From: CAVXXD01 sp963765625
GTDB lineage: Bacteria > Actinomycetota > Geothermincolia > Geothermincolales > Geothermincolaceae
DNA: 64,000 bases
Reading direction: 5' to 3'
Assembly (NCBI GenBank): GCA_963765625.1
Contig: CAVXXD010000004.1
Location: 1 to 64,000 of the forward strand
Shown here: positions 48,677 through 56,745 of the stretch, one piece after another
Position numbering within the stretch: position 1 is the stretch's first letter
How the letters are laid out: each line of letters begins with the position of its first letter
The notes under the pieces: model-generated
The model's database searches: none
What the model was told of the DNA's origin: nothing
What the model saw: only the letters and a program-made list of their open reading frames with translations
Translations under genes and position numbers: made by a program

Positions 48677-49966
48677 TTATTTCAGGAATCCCTCGTAGTG
48701 ACGCATCTGCAACTGGGATTCGATCTGCTTCATGGTCTCCAGGGCTACACCCACGATGATCATGACCGACGCCCCCGCGAAAGGTATCTCTCTCGTTCCC
48801 GTACGGAAGATGTAAAAGAGCACCATGGGCAGGATGGCTATGCCTGCCAGGGCCAATGAGCCGGGCAGATTGATGCGGTTGAGTACCTTGGCTATGTAGC
48901 TGGCTGTCGGTGGCCCCGGCCGGATGCCGGGCACGAAAGCGCCGTATTTCTTGAGGTTTTCCGCCTGGGTGAAGGGGTCGAAGACGATGTAGGTGTAGAA
49001 GTAGGCGAAGAAGACGATGAGCAGAGGATAGACGACGAAGTAGGGCCAGCCGGTGGAGATCCGTTCGGCGAAAGTCTTGAAGGCCGGGATGAACTGGGCG
49101 ATCATGGCCGGAAAGTAGATGACCGAGGAGGCGAAGATGATGGGGACCACGCCGGAGGTGTTGATCTTCAAGGGGATGTAGGTGGAGCCGCCCATGGTCA
49201 TGCGCCGTCCCCGCACCTGCTTGGCGTACTGTACGGGAATGCGCCTCTCGCCCTGGTCGAGATAGACCACCCCCAGGACCACCCCGAAGGCCATGGCCAC
49301 CATGATGGCGACGATAACCACCAGGGGTACGTTGTGGCTGGCCGTGGCGTTGTCGATGAGCACCCTGCCCTCTGAGGGCATTCGGGCGATGATGGCCGTA
49401 AAGATGAGCAGGGACATGCCGTTGCCGATGCCCCGTTCGGTGATGAGCTCGCCGAACCACATCAGCAGGGCCATTCCCGCCACCATGGTGAGAAGGATGA
49501 CGGCCCCTTTGATCCAGGTGAACTCGATGATCTTGATATAATTCTGGCTTCCGATCTCACGCGCCTGAGAGAAGGACCAGATCAACCCGACGGCCTGCAT
49601 GGTGGCCAGGGCCAGGGTGGTGTAGCGGGTTATCTGGGTGATCTTCTTCCGCCCCGCTTCCCCCTCCTCGCGCCACTCCTTCAACTTGGGGATGACCGAG
49701 ATAAGAAGCTCCATGATGATGGATGCGGTGATGTAGGGCATGATCCCCAGGCCGAAGATGGCCAGCCTTTCCAGCGCCCCGCCGGAGAAGAGGTTGAGCA
49801 GACCGAAAACGCCGCCCTGGCCGATGTACTCCTTGAGGGCGTCAAGGTTGACGCCGGGCGCCGGGATAGCGCTTCCCAGGCGGTAGAGGAGCAGGATCAG
49901 CCCGGTGAAGGCGAGCTTGTGCCTCAGGTCGGGTATGGCGAAGATGTTCCGGAAAGCTTTCAGCAA
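48677..49966 (-). CDS. secY: Protein translocase channel SecY
   Basis: Main pore of the Sec translocon. It has 429 residues with ten membrane helices. The plug/TM2 region has LNLFSGGALERLAIFGLGIMPYITASIIMELL (about 55-86), with the signature GSAIPAPGVN before it and GNGMSLLIFTAI (about 180-191). The conserved cytoplasmic loop has RRIPVQYAKQVRGRRM (about 245-260). Start is TTG 49966 with GAGGTGG 7 nt upstream, overlapping the rplO stop region. Confidence 0.97.
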   Translation of the reverse strand: MLKAFRNIFAIPDLRHKLAFTGLILLLYRLGSAIPAPGVNLDALKEYIGQGGVFGLLNLFSGGALERLAIFGLGIMPYITASIIMELLISVIPKLKEWREEGEAGRKKITQITRYTTLALATMQAVGLIWSFSQAREIGSQNYIKIIEFTWIKGAVILLTMVAGMALLMWFGELITERGIGNGMSLLIFTAIIARMPSEGRVLIDNATASHNVPLVVIVAIMVAMAFGVVLGVVYLDQGERRIPVQYAKQVRGRRMTMGGSTYIPLKINTSGVVPIIFASSVIYFPAMIAQFIPAFKTFAERISTGWPYFVVYPLLIVFFAYFYTYIVFDPFTQAENLKKYGAFVPGIRPGPPTASYIAKVLNRINLPGSLALAGIAILPMVLFYIFRTGTREIPFAGASVMIIVGVALETMKQIESQLQMRHYEGFLK

Positions 49967-49968
49967 GG

Positions 49969-50412
49969 CTATACCACCTCTACGCTCCCCCCGCGGGCCT
50001 CGATTTTGGTCACCGCGCCCGCGGTAAAGGCGTGGGCTTTGACCGTGAGCTTACGCTCCAGCTCGCCCGACCCCAGGATTTTGATGTCCTTGTACATATC
50101 CTTGACCAGACCACGGGCCTGCAGGACCTCCGGGGTCACATGCTCGCCTTCGGCGAAGATATTGAGTTTTTCCACGTTGACCAGCTGGAACTCACGCTTG
50201 TTGCGGGGAGTGAATCCCTTCAATTTGGGCAGGCGCCGCTGCAGGGGCATCTGACCGCCCTCGAAGCCGGGCCTGATCTTGCTGCGGGCCTTCTCACCCT
50301 TGGTGCCGCGCCCGCAAGTCTTACCGTGTCCGGAAGAGCGGCCGCGCCCGACCCGCTTACGCTTCTGGGTCGACCCCGGGGCCGGCTTCAGGTCCTGTAT
50401 CTGAAATGTCAT
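49969..50412 (-). CDS. rplO: Ribosomal protein L15
   Basis: Large-subunit assembly protein. It has 147 residues. LKPAPGSTQKRKRVGRGRSSGHGKTCGRGTKGEKARS is the glycine/basic head and FEGGQMPLQRRLPKLKGFTPRNK the signature. ATG 50412 overlaps the rpmD stop by one base (ATGA), implying coupling. Confidence 0.97.
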   Translation of the reverse strand: MTFQIQDLKPAPGSTQKRKRVGRGRSSGHGKTCGRGTKGEKARSKIRPGFEGGQMPLQRRLPKLKGFTPRNKREFQLVNVEKLNIFAEGEHVTPEVLQARGLVKDMYKDIKILGSGELERKLTVKAHAFTAGAVTKIEARGGSVEVV

Positions 50413-50666
50413 CAGGCCTCACCCTCTATCTTTTCCACGGTGCTCGCAGCCTTGGCCGCCTTGCGTGTCCCTTTCTTGGCGGGCTCCTCGAGCACCTCCA
50501 CCTTTACCAGGTGGCGCACTTTCACTGTCATGCCCACGATCTCCGGGCGGTCTTCCTTGATCACGCTGTGATTGATGCGCTTGAGGCCCAGAGCCCGCAC
50601 TGTTCCCCTCTGCTTGGGGGGCCTGCCTATCAGGCTCTTTACTTGCGTTATCTTCAACATCGCCAC
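50412..50666 (-). CDS. rpmD: Ribosomal protein L30 with C-terminal extension
   Basis: The first about 62 residues are canonical L30 (MLKITQVKSLIGRPPKQRGTVRALGLKRINHSVIKEDRPEIVGMTVKVRHLVKVEVLE). A further about 22 residues (PAKKGTRKAAKAASTVEKIEGEA) are an Ala/Lys tail. Start is GTG 50666 because AAGGAG (within the end of rpsE) lies 7 nt upstream; ATG 50660 is the alternative. Confidence 0.94.
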   Translation of the reverse strand: MAMLKITQVKSLIGRPPKQRGTVRALGLKRINHSVIKEDRPEIVGMTVKVRHLVKVEVLEEPAKKGTRKAAKAASTVEKIEGEA

Positions 50667-50670
50667 TGGT

Positions 50671-51171
50671 CTACTCCTTCAGGTGTTCCATGCTGACTCC
50701 GCGCAGGCGGGCAACTTCCTCCCGCCGCTTCAACGACTGCAGGCCGTCGAAAGTGGCCTTGACGACGTTGATGGGGTTGCGTGAGCCATAGGACTTGGTA
50801 AGTATGTCCTGGATGCCGGCGAGTTCCAGCACCGCGCGCACCGGACCGCCGGCGATGACGCCGGTTCCCTCTCGCGCCGGTTTGAGGAGAACCCGGGAGG
50901 ACTCGTACTTTCCCTCCACCAGGTGGGGCAGGGTCGTCCCCTGGGTGGGCACCTTGTACAGGCTGCGCCTGGCTTTTTCGGCCCCTTTCTGTATGGCTGC
51001 CGGGACTTCCCGCGCCTTGCCGTAACCGTAACCGACCAGGCCGGCACCGTCTCCCACAACCACCAGTGCGGTAAAGCTGAAGCGGCGCCCGCCCTTCACG
51101 ACCTTGGCCACCCGGTTGATTTCAACCACACGCTCCTCCAGCTCCAGGCCGGTAGGATCGATCTTGTTCAT
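50671..51171 (-). CDS. rpsE: Ribosomal protein S5
   Basis: Accuracy and mRNA-entry protein. From ATG 51171 (GGAGGTGAGT directly upstream) it has 166 residues. EERVVEINRVAKVVKGGRRFSFTALVVVGDGAGLVGYGYGKAREVPAAIQKG is the RNA-binding domain. AREGTGVIAGGPVRAVLELAGIQDILTKSYGSRNPINVVKAT follows. Confidence 0.97.
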   Translation of the reverse strand: MNKIDPTGLELEERVVEINRVAKVVKGGRRFSFTALVVVGDGAGLVGYGYGKAREVPAAIQKGAEKARRSLYKVPTQGTTLPHLVEGKYESSRVLLKPAREGTGVIAGGPVRAVLELAGIQDILTKSYGSRNPINVVKATFDGLQSLKRREEVARLRGVSMEHLKE

Positions 51172-51225
51172 ACTCACCTCCACATATCCTTACACTATGT
51201 AAAAACTATTATCTATTCTAGAAGC

Positions 51226-51588
51226 CTAGAAGCGTAGTCCCGCTTCGCGCGCACCGTCCGCCAGGGCCTTGACCCGGCCATGAAAGAGATTGCCGCCACG
51301 GTCGAAGACCACCGTCTCGATCCCCGCTTCGCGGGCCCGTGCCGCGATGAGCTTGCCTACTTCCTGGGCCTGCTCCGCCTTCTTCTTGCCCTCCAGGCTG
51401 AGCTCCTTTTCCATGGTGGAGGCCGCGGCGAGAGTCTTGCCCGAGGTGTCGTCTATCACCTGAGCGTAGATGTGGCGGTTGCTGCGGAACACCGAGAGGC
51501 GGGGGCGCGCCACGGTCCCCGAGACCTTCTTGCGTACGCGCTTCTGACGGCGGTTCTTCAGCTGCTGCTTGTAACTGGTATGGTTCAT
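51226..51588 (-). CDS. rplR: Ribosomal protein L18
   Basis: 5S rRNA-binding protein. It has 120 residues. RRQKRVRKKVSGTVARPRLSVFRSNRHIYAQVIDDTSGKTLAAAST, then GKLIAARAREAGIETVVFDRGGNLFHGRVKALADGAREAGLRF. There is a 54-nt gap to rpsE and no separate promoter is evident. Confidence 0.97.
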   Translation of the reverse strand: MNHTSYKQQLKNRRQKRVRKKVSGTVARPRLSVFRSNRHIYAQVIDDTSGKTLAAASTMEKELSLEGKKKAEQAQEVGKLIAARAREAGIETVVFDRGGNLFHGRVKALADGAREAGLRF

Positions 51589-51610
51589 GTCAAATCAACT
51601 CCATCGTCCT

Positions 51611-52147
51611 TTAACCGGTGCTCTTGCCGGCTTTCCTGCGCACGTGCTCTCCGGCGTACCGGATACCCTTGCCCTTGTAGGGATCGGGCTTGCGCAGGGC
51701 ACGGATGTTCGCTGCTACCTGGCCGACTTTCTGTTTGTCGATGCCATGGACACGTATACGGGTGGGTGTCACCAGCTCGAAGCTGACCCCCTCCGGCGGC
51801 TTTATGACCACCGGGTGAGAGAAGCCCAGGGCCAACTCCAGGTTGTCACCCTGCAGGTTGGCGCGGTAACCGACCCCGTGGATCTCCAGGTTTCGCTGGA
51901 ATCCCTGGCTCACGCCTTCGACCATGTTGGCCACCAGGGTGCGGGTCAGTCCGTGCAGAGAGCGGTGGTCCCGGGAATCGGAAGGGCGCTTGACGGTCAG
52001 GACGTCACCCTCGATCTCCAGTACCATTTCCGCCGGCACCGTAGTGTTGAGGGTACCCTTGGGCCCGGTCACCGTGACCAGACGGTCCTCGATATTTATC
52101 TCGCAGCCCGCCGGTATCTGCACGGGCATCCTTCCGATTCTGGACAT
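51611..52147 (-). CDS. rplF: Ribosomal protein L6
   Basis: Factor-binding site protein. It has 178 residues in two similar halves. It starts SRIGRMPVQIPAGCEINIEDRLVTVTGPKGTL. The signature is PDPYKGKGIRYAGEHVRRKAGKST at the C-terminus (about 153-176). Confidence 0.97.
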   Translation of the reverse strand: MSRIGRMPVQIPAGCEINIEDRLVTVTGPKGTLNTTVPAEMVLEIEGDVLTVKRPSDSRDHRSLHGLTRTLVANMVEGVSQGFQRNLEIHGVGYRANLQGDNLELALGFSHPVVIKPPEGVSFELVTPTRIRVHGIDKQKVGQVAANIRALRKPDPYKGKGIRYAGEHVRRKAGKSTG

Positions 52148-52187
52148 CTTCTCCTCCCGATAAATCTATTACAGGGGCTTTTATCCC

Positions 52188-52586
52188 CTACCAGACGTAA
52201 GCTATCACCTCTCCACCAAGGTTCATCTTCCGGCAGTCCCGGTCAGTGATGATGCCCTTGGAGGTGGAGACGATGGCGATTCCCATGCCACCCAGCACAC
52301 GCGGTAAGTCGGCGCTCTTGGAGTAGATGCGCGATCCCGGTTTGGAAATGCGCTTTATGCCGCTGATGACGTGCTCCTTGTTGGGGCCGTACTTCAGTAC
52401 GATCTTCAGATGATTGAAGACCTCGCTCTGCACTACCTCGTAGCTCTTGATATAGCCTTCAGATTCCAGTATCTTGGCTATCTCCTCTTTGGCCTTCGAA
52501 TAGGGCATCTCCAGCTCCTCATGGTGCGCGGAGTTGGCGTTCCTTATCCTGGTCAACATATCTGCAATCGGATCAGTCATGGTCAT
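52188..52586 (-). CDS. rpsH: Ribosomal protein S8
   Basis: Primary binder of 16S helix 21 and, in some bacteria, a repressor of the spc operon. It has 132 residues from ATG 52586 (TMTDPIADMLTRIRNANSAHHEELEMPYSKAKEEIAKIL). It ends with the signature STSKGIITDRDCRKMNLGGEVIAYVW. Longer in-frame starts lie inside rpsN and are rejected. GGGGGT is upstream. Confidence 0.96.
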   Translation of the reverse strand: MTMTDPIADMLTRIRNANSAHHEELEMPYSKAKEEIAKILESEGYIKSYEVVQSEVFNHLKIVLKYGPNKEHVISGIKRISKPGSRIYSKSADLPRVLGGMGIAIVSTSKGIITDRDCRKMNLGGEVIAYVW

Positions 52587-52600
52587 GTAACCGTTACCCC

Positions 52601-52786
52601 CTACCAGCTTGCTTTCCTGACCCCGGGGATCTCGCCGCGGTGGGCCATCTCCCTGAGGCATATCCGGCACAGACCGAAATCGCGGAAGTAGCCACGCGGC
52701 CTCCCGCAGCGGTTACACCGGTTGTAGGCCTGCGTGCCGTGCTTTGACGGCCTGGCCTGCTTGGCGATCATCGATTTCTTTGCCAT
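52601..52786 (-). CDS. rpsN: Ribosomal protein S14, zinc (type Z) form
   Basis: A 61-residue short S14 with four Cys (NRCNRCGRPRGYFRDFGLCRICLREMAHRGEIPGV; Cys24, Cys27, Cys40, Cys43) binding zinc. The length separates it from the about 100-residue zinc-free form. Confidence 0.97.
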   Translation of the reverse strand: MAKKSMIAKQARPSKHGTQAYNRCNRCGRPRGYFRDFGLCRICLREMAHRGEIPGVRKASW

Positions 52787-52795
52787 ACCCTCCTC

Positions 52796-53350
52796 CTATT
52801 TCTCCTTAAAGGGCATGCCGAACTTCTTGAGCAAGGCCAATGCCTCGTCGTCGGTCCTGGCCGTGGTCACGATGGCTATATCCATGCCCCGGATCTTGTC
52901 TATCTTGTCGTAGTCGATCTCCGGGAAGACCAGCTGCTCGTCCAGGCCGAAGCTGTAGTTTCCGCGCCCGTCGAAGGAGTTGGGGTTGAGCCCCCGGAAG
53001 TCACGGACCCGTGGGATGGTCAGCGAAAGCAGGCGGTCAAAAAACTCATACATGCGGTCTCCACGCAGCGTCACTTTGCAACCCACCGACATCCCTTCGC
53101 GCAGCTTGAATCCGGCGATGGATTTCTTGGCCCGGCACAGTTTGGCCTTCTGGCCGGTTATGATGCCCAGGTCGACCATGGCCGCGTCGATGGCTTTGGG
53201 GTCGTGCGCTCCCATGCCCACTCCCATGTTCACTATGATCTTCTCCAGGCGGGGGACTTCCATGTCGTTACGGTATCCCCCTTCCTGCCTCAGGGCGGGC
53301 AGGAGTTCCGTACGATATCTCTCCTTGAGCCTCGGTGTCATCTTCCTCAT
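52796..53350 (-). CDS. rplE: Ribosomal protein L5
   Basis: 5S rRNA-binding protein at the central protuberance. It has 184 residues. PRLEKIIVNMGVGMGAHDPKAIDAA, KSIAGFKLREGMSVGCKVTLRGDRMYEFFDRLLS, RDFRGLNPNSFDGRGNYSFGLDEQLVFPEI are all canonical. ATG 53350 is used; ATG 53341 (MTPRLKERYR) fits family starts equally well. Confidence 0.97.
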   Translation of the reverse strand: MRKMTPRLKERYRTELLPALRQEGGYRNDMEVPRLEKIIVNMGVGMGAHDPKAIDAAMVDLGIITGQKAKLCRAKKSIAGFKLREGMSVGCKVTLRGDRMYEFFDRLLSLTIPRVRDFRGLNPNSFDGRGNYSFGLDEQLVFPEIDYDKIDKIRGMDIAIVTTARTDDEALALLKKFGMPFKEK

Positions 53351-53378
53351 CTTCTCCCGACTCTATTGTTCCTGCGTC

Positions 53379-53699
53379 CTAGTCCATCTCGACGCCGCAT
53401 TTGCGGCAGATCCGCTTCTTGACCCCGGAATCGTCCACATTGTAGGCGACCCGGACCACCTTGCCGCATCCGCCGCAGACGACCCCGACGTTGGACGCAT
53501 TGATGCGGGCTTCCCGGTGTATAATGCCGCCCTGGGGATTCTCCTGCGAGGGACGCGTATGGCGCTTGATCATGTTCACGCCTTCCACGATGACCTTTTC
53601 GTCCTGCGGGAAGGCCTTGAGGATCCTGCCCTGCTGGCCCCGGTATTTACCGGTCAGGACCTCTACCTTGTCACCCTTCTTGATCTTCATACCGCCCAT
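53379..53699 (-). CDS. rplX: Ribosomal protein L24 with C-terminal Cys pairs
   Basis: Assembly initiator at the tunnel exit. It has 106 residues. The KOW motif is KIKKGDKVEVLTGKYRGQQGRILK and the middle is VNMIKRHTRPSQENPQGGIIHREARI. The tail has two CxxC pairs (VVCGGCGKVVRV ... KRICRKCGVEMD) that suggest a zinc site. ATG 53690 is an alternative start. Confidence 0.95.
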   Translation of the reverse strand: MGGMKIKKGDKVEVLTGKYRGQQGRILKAFPQDEKVIVEGVNMIKRHTRPSQENPQGGIIHREARINASNVGVVCGGCGKVVRVAYNVDDSGVKKRICRKCGVEMD

Positions 53700-53721
53700 T
53701 TCTCTCTTCTCTCCTTACGTC

Positions 53722-54090
53722 TCACAGGACCTCTGGGGCGAGGGAGACGATCTTCATGAACTTGCGGTCGCGCAGTTCGCGGGCCACCGGCCCGAAGATG
53801 CGGGTTCCGCGCGGGTTCAATTGCTCGTTGATGAGTACAGCCGCGTTCTCGTCGAACTTGATGTAAGTCCCATCCGGACGGCGCCGTTCCTTTTTAGTGC
53901 GGACAACCACCGCCTTGACGATGTCGCCCTTCTTCACGGCGCCCCCGGGAATAGCTTCCTTGACCGTAGCCACAACGATATCTCCCACGTAGGCATAGCG
54001 CCGGCGTGACCCTCCCATGATCCTGATGAGAAGTATCTCTTTTGCACCGGTGTTGTCCGCTACCCTTAGCCTCGACTCTACCTGAACCAT
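53722..54090 (-). CDS. rplN: Ribosomal protein L14
   Basis: Intersubunit bridge protein. It has 122 residues. MVQVESRLRVADNTGAKEILLIRIMGGSRRRYAYVGDIVVATVKEAIPGGAVKKGDIVKAVVVRTKKE is standard, ending REFMKIVSLAPEVL-type residues. Confidence 0.97.
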   Translation of the reverse strand: MVQVESRLRVADNTGAKEILLIRIMGGSRRRYAYVGDIVVATVKEAIPGGAVKKGDIVKAVVVRTKKERRRPDGTYIKFDENAAVLINEQLNPRGTRIFGPVARELRDRKFMKIVSLAPEVL

Positions 54091-54121
54091 TTTCTTCCTC
54101 CAGCCGCTTCAGCCGGCGGGC

Positions 54122-54388
54122 CTACTTGGCCTTCTCCACGATCTCCACCAGCCTCCAGTTTTTAGACTTGGAAAGCGGGCGGGTCTCTTCGATCCGGACA
54201 ATGTCCCCCACCGCACAGGCGTTATTCTCGTCGTGCGCCTTATATTTCTTGGTACTGGTCACGATCTTCTTGTACAACGGATGTGGCTTGCGGGTTTCCA
54301 CCTTCACCACAACGGTCTTGTCCATGGCGTTGGACACCACGGTGCCCTGTATGACCTTCCTGGACGCCTTTTGCTTGGTCGTCGTCAT
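54122..54388 (-). CDS. rpsQ: Ribosomal protein S17
   Basis: 16S rRNA-binding OB-fold protein of 88 residues. SRKVIQGTVVSNAMDKTVVVKVETRKPHPLYKKIVTSTKKYKAHDENNACAVGDIVRIEETRPLSKSKNWRLVEIVEKAK is full length and canonical. ATG 54388. Confidence 0.97.
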   Translation of the reverse strand: MTTTKQKASRKVIQGTVVSNAMDKTVVVKVETRKPHPLYKKIVTSTKKYKAHDENNACAVGDIVRIEETRPLSKSKNWRLVEIVEKAK

Positions 54389-54417
54389 ATTAAGACATCC
54401 CTCCCGTCACCATAACA

Positions 54418-54627
54418 TCAGACCTGTTCATGCTCGAGCTCCCTCTCCTTAATAACAGTGAAGACCCTGGCGATGTCCTTCTTCACCTCTTTGATGCGGC
54501 TGGTATTATCCAGCTGGCCCGTGGCCGTCTGGAAACGCAGATTGAAGAGCTCTTCCTTGCCTTCGCGTATTTTCGCCAGCAGTTCCTCGCCGGATAGCTG
54601 CCTCAGTTCTTCTGCCTTCATCCTCAA
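54418..54627 (-). CDS. rpmC: Ribosomal protein L29
   Basis: A 69-residue helical-hairpin protein next to the tunnel exit. MKAEELRQLSGEELLAKIREGKEELFNLRFQTATGQLDNTSRIKEVKKDIARVFTVIKERE. TTG 54627 overlaps the rplP stop as TTGA; ATG 54621 is an alternative start. Confidence 0.95.
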   Translation of the reverse strand: MRMKAEELRQLSGEELLAKIREGKEELFNLRFQTATGQLDNTSRIKEVKKDIARVFTVIKERELEHEQV

Positions 54628-55046
54628 TCACCACCCCAGGAATCACGTTTGACGAACCTGCATTTGATGGGCAGTTTCATGGCGGCCAGGCGCATCGCCT
54701 CTTTAGCCACCGTTTCGGACACGCCCGAGATCTCGAACATCACACGGCCGGGCTTGACAACCGCCACCCACCTGTCCGGAGCTCCCTTGCCGCTACCCAT
54801 GCGGGTCTCGGCCGGCTTCTTGCTGATAGGCTTGTCGGGGAAGATGTTGATCCACACCTTACCGCCTCTCTTCATGTGCCTGGTCATGGCGATACGGGCA
54901 GCCTCTATCTGTCGGTTGGTTATCCAGGAAGGTTCCAGGGCCTGCAGGCCGTACTCGCCGAAATTGACCTTGGTCCCGCCCTTGGAGATGCCCTTCATCC
55001 GGCCCCGCTGAACCTTACGATGTTTTATCTTCCTCGGCATCAACAT
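54624..55046 (-). CDS. rplP: Ribosomal protein L16
   Basis: A-site tRNA-contacting protein of 140 residues from ATG 55046 (MLMPRKIKHRKVQRGRMKGISKGGTKVNFGEYGLQALEPSWIT). The signature region is GSGKGAPDRWVAVVKPGRVMFEISGV. Longer in-frame starts overlap rpsC and are rejected. Confidence 0.97.
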   Translation of the reverse strand: MLMPRKIKHRKVQRGRMKGISKGGTKVNFGEYGLQALEPSWITNRQIEAARIAMTRHMKRGGKVWINIFPDKPISKKPAETRMGSGKGAPDRWVAVVKPGRVMFEISGVSETVAKEAMRLAAMKLPIKCRFVKRDSWGGD

Positions 55047-55053
55047 GGCGCCG

Positions 55054-55956
55054 TTAAACCTCCTCTTCCTCTTTCTCCGCGGTTTCGGCCGGCGTCTCCG
55101 CCTCAGGCTCCGGGCTCTCGCCCACCACCACGGCCTCATCCGTCGCAGTCTCTACGGCCGGTTCGGCCACTTCCACGACGGTCTCCACTATCACCGAAGC
55201 TTCTTCCATCACCGGAGTCTCTTCCACAACCGCCGGGACGGCCTCGGCCGTCTCCGTCTTGGCCATCTTAACTCGTGGCGCGCGCACTTCCGCCTCCTCG
55301 CTGGAGGGCTTACTCAGTGACCTGCGCTCGGGAGTCAGGATGTCTCCCCGATATATCCATACCTTGACTCCGATGACCCCGAAAGTGGTGCGCGAGACGC
55401 AGTAGCCGTAATCGATGTCGCTACGCAGCGTCTGCAGGGGCACGCGCCCCTCGCGGTACCATTCGGTGCGGGCCATCTCGGCTCCGCCCAGGCGGCCGGA
55501 ACAGGAAACCCTGATCCCCTTAGCCCCTGCCCGCATGGCGTTCTGGACCGACTTCTTCATGGCCCGGCGGAAGGAAACGCGCCCTTCCAGTTGCTCGGCT
55601 ATGTTCTGGGCCACCAGGAAGGCGTCAAGCTCCGGTTCGCGTATCTCCTGGATGTTGACGTGCACCTGCTTGCCGGTGATCTTCTCCAGATCGCCTTTGA
55701 CCTTGTCGACCTCGCTGCCGCGGCGACCGATCACTATGCCGGGTCGAGCCGTCCAGATATCAATCTTCACCCGCTGGGCGGTACGCTCGATCTCCACCTG
55801 GGAGACGGCCGCGTGCCTCATCCTGCGTTCCAGGTATCTGCGTATCTTGATGTCTTCCTGCAGCAGTTCGGGGTAGTTCTTAGTGGCGAACCAGCGCGAC
55901 TTCCAGTCGTTGATGATTCCCAGTCTGAACCCGTAGGGATGAACTTTCTGTCCCAC
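55054..55956 (-). CDS. rpsC: Ribosomal protein S3 with long acidic C-terminal tail
   Basis: mRNA-entry and helicase-site protein. Residues 1-220 are normal S3: GQKVHPYGFRLGIINDWKSRWFATKNY, the KH domain IVIGRRGSEVDKVKGDLEKI, and GCSGRLGGAEMAR-type and GVIGVKVWIYRGDIL segments. Residues about 222-300 form a low-complexity tail of Glu, Val, Ala, Pro and Thr (VVEETPVMEEASVIVETV). Usual length is 210-240. Start is GTG 55956, with AAAGGA 8 nt upstream inside rplV. Confidence 0.96.
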   Translation of the reverse strand: MGQKVHPYGFRLGIINDWKSRWFATKNYPELLQEDIKIRRYLERRMRHAAVSQVEIERTAQRVKIDIWTARPGIVIGRRGSEVDKVKGDLEKITGKQVHVNIQEIREPELDAFLVAQNIAEQLEGRVSFRRAMKKSVQNAMRAGAKGIRVSCSGRLGGAEMARTEWYREGRVPLQTLRSDIDYGYCVSRTTFGVIGVKVWIYRGDILTPERRSLSKPSSEEAEVRAPRVKMAKTETAEAVPAVVEETPVMEEASVIVETVVEVAEPAVETATDEAVVVGESPEPEAETPAETAEKEEEEV

Positions 55957-55961
55957 CTATT

Positions 55962-56387
55962 TCATCCTTTCTTCCCGACTTTTGACCGACCCGGCCGCTT
56001 CCGGCCGTGACTGACTTCTTTCTTCTCCCCTTCGCCCAGGACGATGGTGATATGGCTGGTCCGCTTGCGGATGCGGGTGGCTCGTCCTCTCGAACAGGGC
56101 TGCCAGCGCTTCAACGTCGGTCCTTCGTCGACCCAGCCGCCATCCACTACCAGGTCGTCCGCCCGCAGGCCGTTGTTGTTCTCGGCGTTGGCGACGGCCG
56201 AGTCGAGGACCTTCTCGATCACGCGCGAGGCGTGTGTGGGGCTGAAGGTTAGGATGCGCTTGGCTTCCTCCACGTCCTTGCCCCGGACGAGGTCCATGAC
56301 CTTCCTGGCCTTGTAAGGCGAGATCCTGATGTAGCGGGCGGTTGCCCTGACCGCTACCTTTTCCGTATCGTTCTTCTTATCTGCCAT
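55962..56387 (-). CDS. rplV: Ribosomal protein L22
   Basis: Tunnel-wall protein. It has 141 residues. VRATARYIRISPYKARKVMDLVRGKDVEEAKRIL, the hairpin GGWVDEGPTLKRWQPCSRGRATRIRKRTSHITIVL, then a basic tail of about 25 residues (GEKKEVSHGRKRPGRSKVGKKG) longer than most. Confidence 0.97.
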   Translation of the reverse strand: MADKKNDTEKVAVRATARYIRISPYKARKVMDLVRGKDVEEAKRILTFSPTHASRVIEKVLDSAVANAENNNGLRADDLVVDGGWVDEGPTLKRWQPCSRGRATRIRKRTSHITIVLGEGEKKEVSHGRKRPGRSKVGKKG

Positions 56388-56424
56388 TTCCCTTCACCTG
56401 TGTTCTAAGCTCTCGGGGCCCGCA

Positions 56425-56709
56425 TCACTTGAAGCGCGTCGGGCGCTCGTGGGCGTGCCCATGCCTGGTACGGCGGCGGGTGGGAGCGAACTCTCCCAGC
56501 TTGTGCCCGACCATGCTCTCGGTTATGAATACCGGGACATGCCGCTTGCCGTCATGGACGGCGATGGTGTGCCCTACCATCTCCGGAAAGATGGTGGAAC
56601 GGCGCGACCACGTCCGGATGACCCGCTTCTCGTTAGTGGCGTTCATCTTCTCTACCTTGGCGAGTAGCTTCTCCTCCGCGTAGGGACCCTTCTTCAAAGA
56701 CCTTCCCAA
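56425..56709 (-). CDS. rpsS: Ribosomal protein S19
   Basis: Head protein near S13. It has 94 residues. GRSLKKGPYAEEKLLAKVEKMNA, TWSRRSTIFPEMVGHTIAVHDGKRHVPVFITESMVGHKLGEFAPTR. TTG 56709 with AGGAGGT about 4 nt upstream is the only credible start. Confidence 0.97.
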   Translation of the reverse strand: MGRSLKKGPYAEEKLLAKVEKMNATNEKRVIRTWSRRSTIFPEMVGHTIAVHDGKRHVPVFITESMVGHKLGEFAPTRRRTRHGHAHERPTRFK

Positions 56710-56745
56710 TGCAACCTCCTGGTCTGAGCGCGCCCGGTCGCGGCG

